Source of the DNA: Streptomyces sp. SID10853
GTDB lineage: Bacteria; Actinomycetota; Actinomycetes; Streptomycetales; Streptomycetaceae
Assembly: GCF_010548145.1 (NCBI RefSeq)
Contig: NZ_JAAGLN010000003.1
Coordinates: 50,200-114,199 of the forward strand
Direction: 5' to 3'
DNA length: 64,000 nucleotides
Part shown: positions 33,848-42,811 of the stretch, one piece after another
Layout of the letters: each line of letters starts with the position of its first letter
Position numbering within the stretch: the first letter of the stretch is position 1
Notes under the pieces: generated by a model
The model's database searches: none
What the model saw: the letters and a program-made list of their open reading frames with translations, nothing else
Told to the model about the DNA's origin: nothing
Program-made: the position numbers and the translations under genes

Positions 33848-34690
33848 CTACCGTTCCCGGGCTGACTGCCGGCGGCGGGTGGCGTGCAGGCTTCCGAGCA
33901 GGGCGAGCGCCCGGGCATCGGCGCTGCCCGGCTCCGCGTGGTAGATCACCAGCAGCTGTCCCGGCGCTCCGCGGACGTCGAAGGACTGGTAGGTGAGCGA
34001 GAGGGGCCCGACATCGGGATGGGCGAGTTCCTTGGCGTCCTGGGTCTTTCCGTAGACGGTGTGTGAGGCCCAGAGCGCCGCGAAGTCCTCGCTCGCCCCG
34101 GTCAGGAAGTCGATCAGCTCGTACAGACGCGGGTAGTGGGGGCCCGGTCCCGTGGCGTGGCGGAGACCGGCGACGACCGCCTCGGCCGAACTGTCCCACC
34201 GGGTGAAGAATCCCCGTGCCGCCGGGTCCAGGAACGTCATACGGGCGAGGTTGTCCACCGCATCGAACGGGGAGAACAGCGCTTCGGCCAGGGCGTTGGC
34301 CGCCAGAAAGTCCTTCGCCGGGTTCAGGACGAACGCCGGGGCGTTCGTGTAGCCGTCGAGGAGCTGCTTCAGGGGTGTACCGACCGTTTCCCTCGGCAGG
34401 TCCTGGCTGTCGTCCCGTACCGCGCCGGCCAGCCGGTACAGATGCTCCCGTGCGGCGTCGTCCATGCGCAGGGCGGAGCTGATCGCGTCGAGGATCTGCG
34501 GGGACGGGCCGCGCTCGCGGCCCTGTTCAAGCCGGGCGTAGTAGTCGCTGTTCATCCCGGCCAGGACGGCGACCTCCTCCCGCCGCAGCCCCGCCACCCG
34601 GCGCGCGCCGTAGGAGGCGAGGCCGACGTCGTCCGGCTGCAGGCGTGCACGGTGGGCGCGCAGGAAATCTCCGAGCTCGTTGCTGGTCAC
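33848..34690 (-). CDS. XRE-family regulator with MmyB-like ligand-binding domain
   Basis: A 280-residue regulator. The N-terminal helix-turn-helix reads LGDFLRAHRARL...VAGLRREEVAVLAGMNSDYYARLEQGRERGPS, the hallmark of this Streptomyces subfamily; the C-terminal two thirds match the MmyB-type ligand-binding domain (PAFVLNPAKDFLAANALAEA, FLDPAARGFFTRWD). Start GTG 34690 gives the usual VTSNELGDFLR beginning. Divergent from an SDR gene at 34854, which it probably represses, as in many such XRE/SDR pairs. The spacer downstream of its stop (33725-33847) carries a repeated GTCCCGGGGCGCAC phrase. Confidence 0.92.
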   Translation of the reverse strand: MTSNELGDFLRAHRARLQPDDVGLASYGARRVAGLRREEVAVLAGMNSDYYARLEQGRERGPSPQILDAISSALRMDDAAREHLYRLAGAVRDDSQDLPRETVGTPLKQLLDGYTNAPAFVLNPAKDFLAANALAEALFSPFDAVDNLARMTFLDPAARGFFTRWDSSAEAVVAGLRHATGPGPHYPRLYELIDFLTGASEDFAALWASHTVYGKTQDAKELAHPDVGPLSLTYQSFDVRGAPGQLLVIYHAEPGSADARALALLGSLHATRRRQSARER

Positions 34691-34853
34691 CCAGCCAAGG
34701 CTAAGCCGCTTCCTGGTGGTGTGCCTGGGTGCGCCGTACCCCGGCAGAGCCTGTCCTGGCTCCCGCTTCCGGCGCGGCACAGGCTGGCCCGAGGACACCC
34801 GCGACGGGGTGCTCCCTTCACGGGCATCTCGTCCTGCACAAGGAGGACCAGGC

Positions 34854-35714
34854 ATGACACACACAGCCAAGACCCTGCTGATCACCGGCGTCAGCGGCGG
34901 CCTCGGGCGGGCCTTCGCCGGCGCCGCCCTGGAGGCCGGCCACACCGTCGTGGGGACCGTCCGCAACGGCGCCGACGCGGCTGCCTTCACCGCCCTCCAT
35001 CCTGAACGCGCCCACGCCCGCGTCCTCGACGTGACCGATGACGCAGCCGTGTTCGCCGTGACCGGCGAGGTGGAGGAAGCCGTCGGCCCCATCGACGTGC
35101 TGATCGCGAACGCCGGCTACGGCCTGGAAGGGACCTTCGAGGAGACCTCCCTGGCCGACCTGCGCGCCCAGTTCGACGTCAATGTCTTCGGCGCCGCTGC
35201 CACCATCCAGGCCGTCCTGCCCTTCATGCGCCAACGACGCCGCGGGCACATCCTTGCCGTCACCTCCATGGGCGGCCTGGTCGGCTTCCCCGGCGTCTCC
35301 GCCTACTGCGGCAGCAAATACGCACTCGAAGGCATCCTCGAAGCCATCGGCAAGGAGGTCGCCGCCTTCGGCATCCATGTCACCGCCGTCGAGCCGGGCT
35401 CCTTCCGTACCGACTGGGCCGGACGCTCGATGATCCGCGCACCGCGCACCATCCCCGATTACGACGACGTCTTCGAACCCATCCGCGCAGCCCGCCGGAT
35501 GGCCGACGGGCGGCAGCCCGGCAACCCGGCCCGCGCGGCCGCCGCACTCCTGCGCGTGCTCGGCACACCCGGCCCGCCCGCCCATCTGGTCCTCGGCTCC
35601 GACGCCCTGCGCCTGGTACGCGCCGGACGCGAAGCTGTCGACCGCGACCTCGGCACCTGGGAAGAGGTCACTCTCTCCACCGACTTCCCGCAGCCCCGCG
35701 GGACAGCCTCGTGA
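34854..35714 (+). CDS. Short-chain dehydrogenase/reductase
   Basis: A 286-residue SDR with cofactor loop TGVSGGLG (about 11-18), ANAG in DVLIANAGYGLEGTF, catalytic Ser in VTSMGGLVGFPG, and Tyr/Lys in YCGSKYALEGI (the active Tyr starts that phrase). Start ATG 34854 follows a strong AAGGAGGA site. The divergent XRE regulator upstream is its likely controller. Substrate unknown. Confidence 0.93.
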   Translation: MTHTAKTLLITGVSGGLGRAFAGAALEAGHTVVGTVRNGADAAAFTALHPERAHARVLDVTDDAAVFAVTGEVEEAVGPIDVLIANAGYGLEGTFEETSLADLRAQFDVNVFGAAATIQAVLPFMRQRRRGHILAVTSMGGLVGFPGVSAYCGSKYALEGILEAIGKEVAAFGIHVTAVEPGSFRTDWAGRSMIRAPRTIPDYDDVFEPIRAARRMADGRQPGNPARAAAALLRVLGTPGPPAHLVLGSDALRLVRAGREAVDRDLGTWEEVTLSTDFPQPRGTAS

Positions 35715-35760
35715 TACGCGAAGCACGGGAGACCCCCGAGCCCAGCGGATGAGAGCCCGG

Positions 35761-36993
35761 TCAGCTGAGGATCCGGCGCCCGAACCAGTCCCTGGAGTCG
35801 GTGACTCCGGGGAGGGCGAAGAAGTAGCCGCCGCCGAACGGCTGGACGTAGTCCACGAGGGGTTCGTCGATCAGGCGCTGCTGGACCTTCTCGAACTGGC
35901 GGTGCAGGTCCTGCTGGTAGCAGGCGAAGATGTGCCCGCACTGCAGGTTGCCGTTCTCGTCCATGCCGAGGTCGTAGTTGTACGAGCGGCGCAGGAGGCG
36001 CTGGTTGCCGGTGGCGTGGGTACGCGGGTTGGCCAGGCGGATGTGCGAGTCCAGCGGGATGACCTTGCCCTCGGGGTCCTTCGCGTAGTCGGGGGTGTCG
36101 GTCTCCGCGTTGCCGTCCAGCGGAGCGCCGCTGTCCCGGCGGCGGCCGAACATCATCTCCTGCTCGTTGATGGACACCCGGTCCCAGAACTCCACGAGCA
36201 TGCGGATCAGCCGGACCACCTGGTAGGTGCCGCCGTGTGTCCAGGCCGGCTCGGCCGGGTCGTCCACCCACACCAGGTCCTGAGCCGTCCTGTGGGTGGG
36301 GTTCGCGGTGCCGTCCTTGAACCCGAGCAGATTGCGCGGGGTGCCCGAGGGGCGCGGGGGCGAACCGTACCCCTCCATCTTCCAGCGCAGCTGCATGCCC
36401 CCGCGGGTGTGCTTGGCCAGGTCGCGGATGGCGTGGTGGAGGGTGTCGGGGTGGTTCGCGCACAGCTGTACGAGCAGGTCGCCGTGGCTCCAGCGGGCCT
36501 CGGGCGCGTCGTTGGGGAAGGTCCGCATCGGTGTCAGGTGCAGCGGCTTCAGATGCGACAGCCCGTACCGGTCGTCGAAGAGGCTTGACCCTACGGCCAG
36601 GGTGAGGGTGAGGCCGTCGGCGGGGATGTCGGGGCCCAGCACGTCGCTGTCCGACGGCGGCTGGCTGACGCCCAGGTCGGGCGGGGTGCCGCCGGAGGCG
36701 AGGAAGCGGCCCCGTTCGGTCAGGGTGTGCATGAGGTCGGCCAGATCGGCCCGCTTGGCCGCCGTCACGTCGAACGCGGCGAAGGCGGAGAACCGCTGCT
36801 GGTGCGGCGGGCCTGGGGTGAGAATGCCCGACTGGTGGGTCCCGTGGAAGGGGTAGGACGACGCCTCGTGGGTGGTGTCGCCGCCGCTGCTCGCGTCGGC
36901 TCGGGCCCCCGCGGCGAGGAGCCCGCCGGTCAGGGCGGTGCCGGCGGCGCCCGCGGCACCGCCCTGTATGAACGCGCGTCGGCTGACGCCCAT
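35761..36993 (-). CDS. efeB: Tat-exported DyP-type peroxidase EfeB (deferrochelatase)
   Basis: A 410-residue heme peroxidase. It begins with a Tat signal (SRRAFIQGGAAGAAG, twin Arg at 5-6) and an Ala/Gly-rich core. The DyP signature GFKDGTANP is near 223 (distal Asp), and the proximal heme His is probably in NPRTHATGNQRLLRRS near 325. In the Efe system EfeB oxidises ferrous iron or draws iron from heme at the cell surface before uptake by EfeU/EfeO. The EfeU-EfeO fusion gene lies 247 bp upstream on the same strand, so the two probably form one iron-controlled operon. Confidence 0.94.
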   Translation of the reverse strand: MGVSRRAFIQGGAAGAAGTALTGGLLAAGARADASSGGDTTHEASSYPFHGTHQSGILTPGPPHQQRFSAFAAFDVTAAKRADLADLMHTLTERGRFLASGGTPPDLGVSQPPSDSDVLGPDIPADGLTLTLAVGSSLFDDRYGLSHLKPLHLTPMRTFPNDAPEARWSHGDLLVQLCANHPDTLHHAIRDLAKHTRGGMQLRWKMEGYGSPPRPSGTPRNLLGFKDGTANPTHRTAQDLVWVDDPAEPAWTHGGTYQVVRLIRMLVEFWDRVSINEQEMMFGRRRDSGAPLDGNAETDTPDYAKDPEGKVIPLDSHIRLANPRTHATGNQRLLRRSYNYDLGMDENGNLQCGHIFACYQQDLHRQFEKVQQRLIDEPLVDYVQPFGGGYFFALPGVTDSRDWFGRRILS

Positions 36994-37016
36994 GGCAGAT
37001 CTCCTTGGTAATCGGG

Positions 37017-37200
37017 TCGGTCGGATCGGGGCGGCCAGGTCTGGTCTGGTCTGGTCTGGCCAGATCGGGTTGGTCAGGTCTGGTCAGATCGGGTTGGTCA
37101 GGTCTGGTCTGGGTGGTCAGGCGGGGTCTGGTCTGGTCGGGTCGGTCGGATCGGGCGGCCGGGTCTGGTTGGTCGGGCCGGGCGGGGCGGGGCGCGGCGT
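37017..37200. repeat. GGTCTGGT/GGTCAGGT-type tandem repeat
   Basis: The spacer between the EfeU-EfeO gene and efeB is filled with variants of GGTCTGGTC and CAGATCGGGTTGGTCAGG; the latter unit occurs twice about 27 bp apart. It is an imperfect short-period array typical of slippage. No gene is supported. Confidence 0.8.
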
Positions 37201-37240
37201 GAGCCCGGTGCGGACGACGTGTCCGTACCGGGCGTCGCCG

Positions 37241-39370
37241 TCAGCGGGAGAGTGGCACCTCAAGCAGGTCGGGTACCGAGGCCAGGGTCTCCAGGACGCT
37301 GCCGATACGGGCGTCCACCTGCTGGCGCTGGGTCAGCGGGACGTCCTTGAAGGGCTCCCAGCCGCCGTGTTTCCGGGTCGCCCGCAGTGCCGTGTCCAGG
37401 GAGTCGAGCTGGCTGGCCGCCGTGGGCAGCAGCTTGGGCGAGCGTGCGCGGATGAGGGGCGCCAGTTCGTCGAGTACCACCCGGGTCCCCGCCACATCGG
37501 CCTCGGTCTCCGCGTACATGGCGCCGGAACCCTGGTCGGCCGCGCCGGTCAGCCGGTCCCGCAGGGCGTCCTCCAGGATCTCGTGGGAACGCAGCGGAAG
37601 GTCGGTGGGGTCGACCGTCACCTGCGGCAGCTTGTGGCGCAGGGTCGCGACGTCGGTCCGCAGCCGGTCGGCCACGGGCAGCAGGTCGCCGGTGCCCGCT
37701 CCGTGCCACAGGCCGTACTCCAGGCGGTGCAGACCGGTGAAGTCCTTGTCGTGTACGCCGCCGGGCAGGCCCTGCGGCAGTCCGTCGATGGCGTCCCCGA
37801 GGTCCCCGAAGCTGCCGTAGGCGGCGCCGACCTTGTCCCAGGTGAGCTGGGCGGACAGCCAGTCCTTGCGGGCGGTGTCCAGGTGGTGATGGGCGATGTC
37901 GCCCCGGAGGGCGGTGACCGTACGGCCGAGGGTGGCGAGTTGGGGCGCCACGTAGGCCCGGTACTGGGCCGTCGCCGGCTTGAGGTCGGCCACGGACACG
38001 CGCTTGACGGCGACCGGGGCCTTGGCCCCCGAGCCGGACCCCGAAGCGGCGCTGATGGTGACGGTCTTGGAGCTCGTGGTGCCGCGGCCGGATATCAGGC
38101 ACTTGAAGGTGTACTCACCCGCGCCGAGCGTGGCGGCCATCGTCCCGGTGGTCGCCGGGCCCAGCGTCTCTATCTCGGCGACTATGGCGCCCGATGCGTT
38201 GTCCAGGTTGATCTCGCCGGCCCGCCCCGACTTGTTGACCACCTGGAAGGTCTGCGCGCCCGCGTGCCCGGACGTCCACCCGGTCGCGCACCCGGACGCG
38301 GTGACGTCGACCTGCGTGCCGGCCGTCGTACTGCCGCCGGAGGGCAGGAACACGACCACCGCCGTGGCCACGAGAGCCGGTACGACCACGATGACAGCGC
38401 CGACCGTCCAGGGACTGCGTCCGGCCAGGATGCCCGGCCGGGTGTCCCGCGCCGCGGAACCGGCAGCGCTGCTTCCGGCTGCCTCTGCCCCTGCCCCTGC
38501 CCCTGCCTCTGCCGCAGGCTGAGGTGCCGAGGCAGGCGCAGGCGCAGGCGTACGGGCGGCGCGGACGAACAGGATGACGGTCACGCCCAGGTACACCGCC
38601 CACGCCACGACTTGGAGCACGGTCATCCGTGTGGTCAGCTCGGTCACACCGGTGATGAGCGTCGCCCACCAGGAGCTGGTCGGAACGGTCCCGCTGACGT
38701 CGAACGCGAGCCAGGTGTGTCCGGGCAGCAGGCCGGCGTTCTGGAGTTCGCCGAGTCCGTACGCCAGTACTCCCGCGGTGATCACCAGGAGGGCCAGAGC
38801 CGTACGCGAGAAGAAGACGCCCAGGTTGATGCGGATCGCCCGGCGGAACAGCAGCCAGCACGCCAGGGAGGCGAGGGCCAGCCCCAGCCCGGCGCCGATC
38901 AGCGGGGACACCGTCTCGCCGGAGGCTTTGGCCGCCGTCCACAGGAACAGGGTGGTTTCGAGCCCTTCGCGGCCCACCGCGAGGAACGCCGTGGCGGCGA
39001 GGGCGCCGGCGCCCAGCTGGGTGGCGGCCGCCACCTTGGAGCGCAGTTCCCCGGACAGACTCGCCGCGGTCTTCCGCATCCAGAAGACCATGCCGGTGAC
39101 GAGGACCACCGTGAAGACGCTGAGCAAGCCGCCCAGCATCTCCTGGCCGCTGCTGGAGAGGACGTCGACGGAGAAGGTCAGGATCGTGGCGAAGCTCGCG
39201 GAGACGGCGACCGCTCCGACCACGCCCAGCCACACCGGGGCGGAGGACACCCGGCGTCCCTCGCCCCCGGTACGGCGCAGCGCGGCCAGCAGGATGCTGA
39301 TCACCAGCCCTGCTTCCAGTCCCTCCCGCAATCCGATCAGGAGATTGGGGAACGCATCAGCCCAAGTCAT
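37241..39370 (-). CDS. efeU: Fused EfeU ferrous iron permease and EfeO iron-binding protein
   Basis: A 709-residue fusion. Residues 1-290 are an FTR1/EfeU permease with about seven helices and both iron-relay motifs, REGLE at 14-18 and again in AVGREGLETTLFLW. An Ala/Gly/Pro linker and an extra helix (VGAVIVVVPALVATAVVVFL, about 329-348) lead outside the cell to a cupredoxin-like domain (about 350-450, with CATGW and FKCLISG) and then an M75/imelysin-like EfeO domain containing HRLEYGLWH near 545. Usually EfeU and EfeO are separate proteins; here iron binding and transport are tethered. Start ATG 39370 sits 7 bp after an iron box. Confidence 0.92.
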   Translation of the reverse strand: MTWADAFPNLLIGLREGLEAGLVISILLAALRRTGGEGRRVSSAPVWLGVVGAVAVSASFATILTFSVDVLSSSGQEMLGGLLSVFTVVLVTGMVFWMRKTAASLSGELRSKVAAATQLGAGALAATAFLAVGREGLETTLFLWTAAKASGETVSPLIGAGLGLALASLACWLLFRRAIRINLGVFFSRTALALLVITAGVLAYGLGELQNAGLLPGHTWLAFDVSGTVPTSSWWATLITGVTELTTRMTVLQVVAWAVYLGVTVILFVRAARTPAPAPASAPQPAAEAGAGAGAEAAGSSAAGSAARDTRPGILAGRSPWTVGAVIVVVPALVATAVVVFLPSGGSTTAGTQVDVTASGCATGWTSGHAGAQTFQVVNKSGRAGEINLDNASGAIVAEIETLGPATTGTMAATLGAGEYTFKCLISGRGTTSSKTVTISAASGSGSGAKAPVAVKRVSVADLKPATAQYRAYVAPQLATLGRTVTALRGDIAHHHLDTARKDWLSAQLTWDKVGAAYGSFGDLGDAIDGLPQGLPGGVHDKDFTGLHRLEYGLWHGAGTGDLLPVADRLRTDVATLRHKLPQVTVDPTDLPLRSHEILEDALRDRLTGAADQGSGAMYAETEADVAGTRVVLDELAPLIRARSPKLLPTAASQLDSLDTALRATRKHGGWEPFKDVPLTQRQQVDARIGSVLETLASVPDLLEVPLSR

Positions 39371-39376
39371 AGACAG

Positions 39377-39395
39377 TAAGGTAAGCCATGCCTAA
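39377..39395. promoter_or_regulatory. DtxR/IdeR-type iron box before the Efe operon
   Basis: The 19-mer TAAGGTAAGCCATGCCTAA, read on the other strand, matches the consensus TTAGGTTAGGCTAACCTAA at 14 of 19 positions. It is only 7 bp from the start codon, so the regulator (DmdR1 in Streptomyces) would block the promoter/initiation region when iron is plentiful. This fits the iron-uptake function. Confidence 0.75.
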
Positions 39396-39507
39396 AAAGG
39401 AAAGGACCGGGCCCTGTCTGTTTCCGGGTCCGCATATGAATTCTTTGCCCGGACGTGGTAATCCCCGGTACTTCCCGGTCGGAGCCTCCCGTGCGGGCCG
39501 CGTGCGC

Positions 39508-40050
39508 TCAGCCGGACGGGGCGACCGGCGGCCGCCTGCCGAGCCACTGCTCAGCGCCGTACGCTTCGAACCGCTCCGCCTCGGTGAACCCCAGCTTCGC
39601 CGCCAGGCGCATCGAGCGGGCGTTGGCGGTCTGGGTGAAGAGCACCACCGGCTCGCCGGGAAGCTCGCCCGCGAGCCAGTCGAGTGCCGCTGTGCACGCC
39701 TCGGTGGCGTAGCCGAATCCCCACGCCTGCGGCAGGAACTGGTAGCCGAGTTCGGCCTTCCCGGCAGCGGCTGCCGGAGTGTGGTCTCCCGCTGCTCTCC
39801 TGAGAATGACCTGGCCGATCGCGGCTCCGTCGAGATCGGCAGTGAAGATGCCGGGGCGCCGCTCGGGCCCCGCGGGCATCTCGCGTTCGAGCTCGTCACG
39901 CGGCCTGGGGCCACCGAGGTAGGTGCCCACCTCCGGTGAGGCCAGCAGTTCGATGAACGCCGCACGGTCCCGGGCCTCGGGCGCACGGAGCACGAGCCTG
40001 TCCGTCCGTATCGGGGCAGGCGGCCAGGCGACGGGTCCGAGGTCGGTCAC
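39508..40050 (-). CDS. GNAT-family N-acetyltransferase (RimJ/RimL-like)
   Basis: A 180-residue acetyl-CoA-dependent acetyltransferase. TDRLVLRAPEARDRAAFIEL is the standard N-terminus of the RimJ/RimL branch; the acetyl-CoA pyrophosphate loop is in LPQAWGFGYATEA, and the NARSMRLAAKLGF helix with the following EAERFEAYG is typical. Start GTG 40050 is preferred to the TTG four codons upstream. Substrate (protein N-terminus, aminoglycoside or other amine) is not deducible. Confidence 0.9.
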   Translation of the reverse strand: MTDLGPVAWPPAPIRTDRLVLRAPEARDRAAFIELLASPEVGTYLGGPRPRDELEREMPAGPERRPGIFTADLDGAAIGQVILRRAAGDHTPAAAAGKAELGYQFLPQAWGFGYATEACTAALDWLAGELPGEPVVLFTQTANARSMRLAAKLGFTEAERFEAYGAEQWLGRRPPVAPSG

Positions 40051-40092
40051 ACGGCCAGCCAATCAGCAGGCCCAGCGGCGATCAAGACCCCG

Positions 40093-40527
40093 TCAGTCGA
40101 GACAGAACTCGTTGCCCTCGACGTCCTGCATCAACAGGCACGACTCGTCGAAGCCATCGGCACGCAGCAGTCGCACCCGTACCGCGCCGAGCGGGACCAG
40201 CCGTGCGCACTCGGCCTCCAGCGCGGCGACGCGCTCGTCGCCCACGAGCCCGGTGCCGACGCGTACGTCGAGGTGCACCCGGTTCTTGACGACCTTGCCT
40301 TCGGGGACGCGCTGGAAGAACAGCCGCGGGCCCACCCCAGAGGGATCACCGCAGGCGAACGCGGCGCCCTGACGCTCGGGCGGCAGCGAGCGGTCGAAGT
40401 CGTCCCACGTGGCGAACCCCTCCGGGGGCGGCGGTACGACGTACCCCAGCACCTCGCACCAGAAACGGGCGACGCGCTCGGGTTCCGCGCAGTCGAAGGT
40501 GACTTGGACCTGCCTGATAGACGCCAT
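40093..40527 (-). CDS. VOC-family protein (glyoxalase-like)
   Basis: A 144-residue protein of the glyoxalase-like domain group: VQVTFDCAEPERVARFWCEV at the start, LFFQRVPEGKVVKNRVHLDV in the centre and the C-terminal DVEGNEFCLD, a pattern shared by a very common Streptomyces family of unknown function. KNRVHLDV contains the conserved His and Asp of the second module. Ends 43 bp from the acetyltransferase start on the same strand, so they may be co-transcribed. Confidence 0.88.
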   Translation of the reverse strand: MASIRQVQVTFDCAEPERVARFWCEVLGYVVPPPPEGFATWDDFDRSLPPERQGAAFACGDPSGVGPRLFFQRVPEGKVVKNRVHLDVRVGTGLVGDERVAALEAECARLVPLGAVRVRLLRADGFDESCLLMQDVEGNEFCLD

Positions 40528-40604
40528 CGGCCCACCCTAGGGCCTGTCGTCCGTGGCCGCACCGACATACGTGCCCGCCGCCCGTCACGCGTCGCCTCCG
40601 CCCG

Positions 40605-41282
40605 TCACGCGTCGCCCGGCACCCCGTAGCTCGGTGCGTCGGCGGGGCGCAGTGCCCGGGAGAGGTAGTCGCGCTTCATCGTCGCCCACCGCCTCCACAG
40701 CTGTTCCAGTTCGCCCATCGGGTCGTCGTCCGCCCAGTCGACGCGCAGATCGGTGACCGGCCAGCTCACCTCGTACACCACGACGATCCCCGCCGAGTGC
40801 TCCGGTCCCTCCTCGCCCCCGGCATCCCGGCCCGCGAGCAGTCCGGCCAGCAGCCGGTCCTCGAACTCGGCGCCGTCGGAACGCTCGTAGGCGGCCAGCA
40901 TGGCGTCCACCACCCCCGGATCGGACAGCAGATTCCCGGCCGCGACCACACCGTCGCCTTCCACGGTCCTGTGGGTGCCCAGGGTGCCGTCGCCGGAGTA
41001 CGCCGCCGTCCGGCCCCGGGCGTCCACCACCGTCAACTGGCGGTAGCCGCTGTACTCGTCCGACGCGACGGCCGCCGCGATCGCGTGCCGCGGCTCGACC
41101 CCTTCCTCCAGCAGGTGCAGCAGACGCGGCCCGAGGGCCGGGTTGGTGACGTTCTGCGATGCGGCGGCCCCCACGCCGCTGCGGACGTGCGCACATCGCG
41201 CGGCGACCGCGGGGCTCGACGAGGTGACGACGGCACCGAACGCGCCGGTGGCCCCGTCCCGCGCGACCAGGGAAAACGTCAT
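40605..41282 (-). CDS. DUF1028 family protein (Ntn-hydrolase-like)
   Basis: A 225-residue protein of the DUF1028 family, which has an Ntn-hydrolase-like fold. The start MTFSLVARDGATGAFGAVVTSSS and the phrase GVGAAASQNVTNPALGPRLL are diagnostic; VVAAGNLLSDPGVVDAM follows. Function is uncertain; members are sometimes linked to peptidoglycan or peptide turnover. ATG 41282 is preferred to an upstream TTG. The 71-bp gap to the oxygenase gene stop is a GTGTGGCGTG/GCGCTGC repeat-like sequence. Confidence 0.87.
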   Translation of the reverse strand: MTFSLVARDGATGAFGAVVTSSSPAVAARCAHVRSGVGAAASQNVTNPALGPRLLHLLEEGVEPRHAIAAAVASDEYSGYRQLTVVDARGRTAAYSGDGTLGTHRTVEGDGVVAAGNLLSDPGVVDAMLAAYERSDGAEFEDRLLAGLLAGRDAGGEEGPEHSAGIVVVYEVSWPVTDLRVDWADDDPMGELEQLWRRWATMKRDYLSRALRPADAPSYGVPGDA

Positions 41283-41353
41283 GGGCAATCCTCACTGTGT
41301 GGTGTGGCGTGGTGTGGCGTGCAGTGCGCTGCGCTGCACGGGCGTGAACGCGG

Positions 41354-42811
41354 TCAGAGCGAAGCGTCGACCTTGTCGGACAGCTCGGCAGCCGCCTTGA
41401 CCAGATCCAGCGGCCCGCTGAAGTCGAAGTTCCGGTACACCGCGCCGAGTTGGGCGAACGGCGGGGACTGGGCGAACAGCTGGAACGTCAGCCGGTGCCC
41501 CGCGTAGTCGCTGTTGAGCAGGTCACGGGCGAAGGCGAGCAGCCGGCGCCGGTCGTCGGCCACCCAGTTCTCGTTCACCGTGTAGTACTTCTCCAGCCAG
41601 GGGGCGATCTCGGGGTGCTGGAACGTCGCCGCGTCCGGGGTGATGCAGATCTGGCCCCCGCACAGCTCGCGGGCCGTGTGCATCATGGCCGGGAGCTGGG
41701 ACAGTGCGACCACCCGGCCGGTGTAGAGCAGCGACTGGTTCGGCATCAGCAGGCCGCCCGGGCTCGGCTCGGCCATCGCGATCGCCGCCGTCAGATGGGC
41801 GTTGACCGTCTCCCGGTAGCACGCCAGCTGGGCCAGCTTCTCCTGCACGGCGGGCTGCTTCTCCAGCCCGGTCTGCTTCACGTTCCACAGGGCGGCGCCG
41901 ATCATCAGGTCCGCCAGGTGCAGGGTGCGCTGGACGAAAGGGAAGGCGCTGTACCGGTGCAGGGTGGCGCGGATGAAGGCGGCCGCCCGGGTGTGCTGGT
42001 AGAACAGCACGTCCTCCCAGGGGATCTCGACGTCGTCGAAGATCACCAGGGACTCGACCTCGTCCACCCGGTTCGCCAGCGGGTAGTCACTCGCCGGGGC
42101 GCGGCCCGCGAAGCCGTTGCGGCAGACGAACTTCAGGCCCGGCGAGCCCATGTCCAGTACGAACCCGACCGCGTAGTCGGACAGCGCGTCGTTGCCCCAG
42201 TTGGCGATCGTCGGCTTGGTGAACGCCTGGTTGGCGTACGCGGCGGCCGTCTCGTACTTGGCGCCGCGGACCACGATCCCGTTGTCGGTCTCCCGCACCA
42301 CGTGCAGCAGCATGTCCGGGTCCTGGTCCTTCGGCGCCTTGGACCGGTCACCCTTGGGGTCGGTGTTGGCCGAGACATGGAACGGGTCAGCGGTGACGGC
42401 CGTCTCGATGTGCCGCCGGATGTTCTCGGAGAAGCGCGGGTCGACCTCGTTGAGTACGTCCTGGCCGTCGTAGAGGGACCACATCTCGCCTATGGTCTCG
42501 TCGCCGACACGGGTGACGACGCCGCCCGCTGCCCGCTGCACCAGGTCGACCGCGGCCCGCTTGTCGTGCCAGTCCTGCTGGGTACGGGGCAGCTTGTTCG
42601 CCACCGCGTTCAGTTCGCCGGTCCCGGCGGACCGGTATGTCATCCGGGCCTGGGACGCCTCCTCGTGCGCCAGATCGTGGATCCGGGCCCGGACGTCGAC
42701 GATCGGCTTGAACATCGGGTGCCGGGTGACGTCGTCGACCTGCTCCCCGTCCACCCAGACCTTCCGGCCGTCCCTGATGGACTCGCGGTACTCGTCTCCT
42801 GTACGGATCAT
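41354..42811 (-). CDS. HpaB-like flavin-dependent monooxygenase, oxygenase component
   Basis: A 485-residue member of the 4-hydroxyphenylacetate 3-monooxygenase large-subunit family (class D, acyl-CoA-dehydrogenase fold). The N-terminus RTGDEYRESIRDGRKVWVDG with VDDVTRHPMFKPIVD and the body (LLHVVRETDNGIVVRGAKYE, IFDDVEIPWEDVLFY, CGGQICITPDAATFQHPEI) are characteristic. It uses free reduced FAD from the reductase encoded just upstream; its ATG overlaps that gene's stop (ATGA, 42808-42811), so they are made together. Family substrates include phenols and other aromatic rings; the neighbours (FAD synthetase, nucleoside hydrolase, ECF importer) suggest an N-heterocycle instead, which is inference. 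Confidence 0.9.
   Translation of the reverse strand: MIRTGDEYRESIRDGRKVWVDGEQVDDVTRHPMFKPIVDVRARIHDLAHEEASQARMTYRSAGTGELNAVANKLPRTQQDWHDKRAAVDLVQRAAGGVVTRVGDETIGEMWSLYDGQDVLNEVDPRFSENIRRHIETAVTADPFHVSANTDPKGDRSKAPKDQDPDMLLHVVRETDNGIVVRGAKYETAAAYANQAFTKPTIANWGNDALSDYAVGFVLDMGSPGLKFVCRNGFAGRAPASDYPLANRVDEVESLVIFDDVEIPWEDVLFYQHTRAAAFIRATLHRYSAFPFVQRTLHLADLMIGAALWNVKQTGLEKQPAVQEKLAQLACYRETVNAHLTAAIAMAEPSPGGLLMPNQSLLYTGRVVALSQLPAMMHTARELCGGQICITPDAATFQHPEIAPWLEKYYTVNENWVADDRRRLLAFARDLLNSDYAGHRLTFQLFAQSPPFAQLGAVYRNFDFSGPLDLVKAAAELSDKVDASL

Noticed and set aside
36872..39379. An 835-codon plus-strand frame opposite the EfeU-EfeO fusion
   Set aside because: Antisense shadow; low-complexity composition and runs through the GGTCTGGT repeat array.
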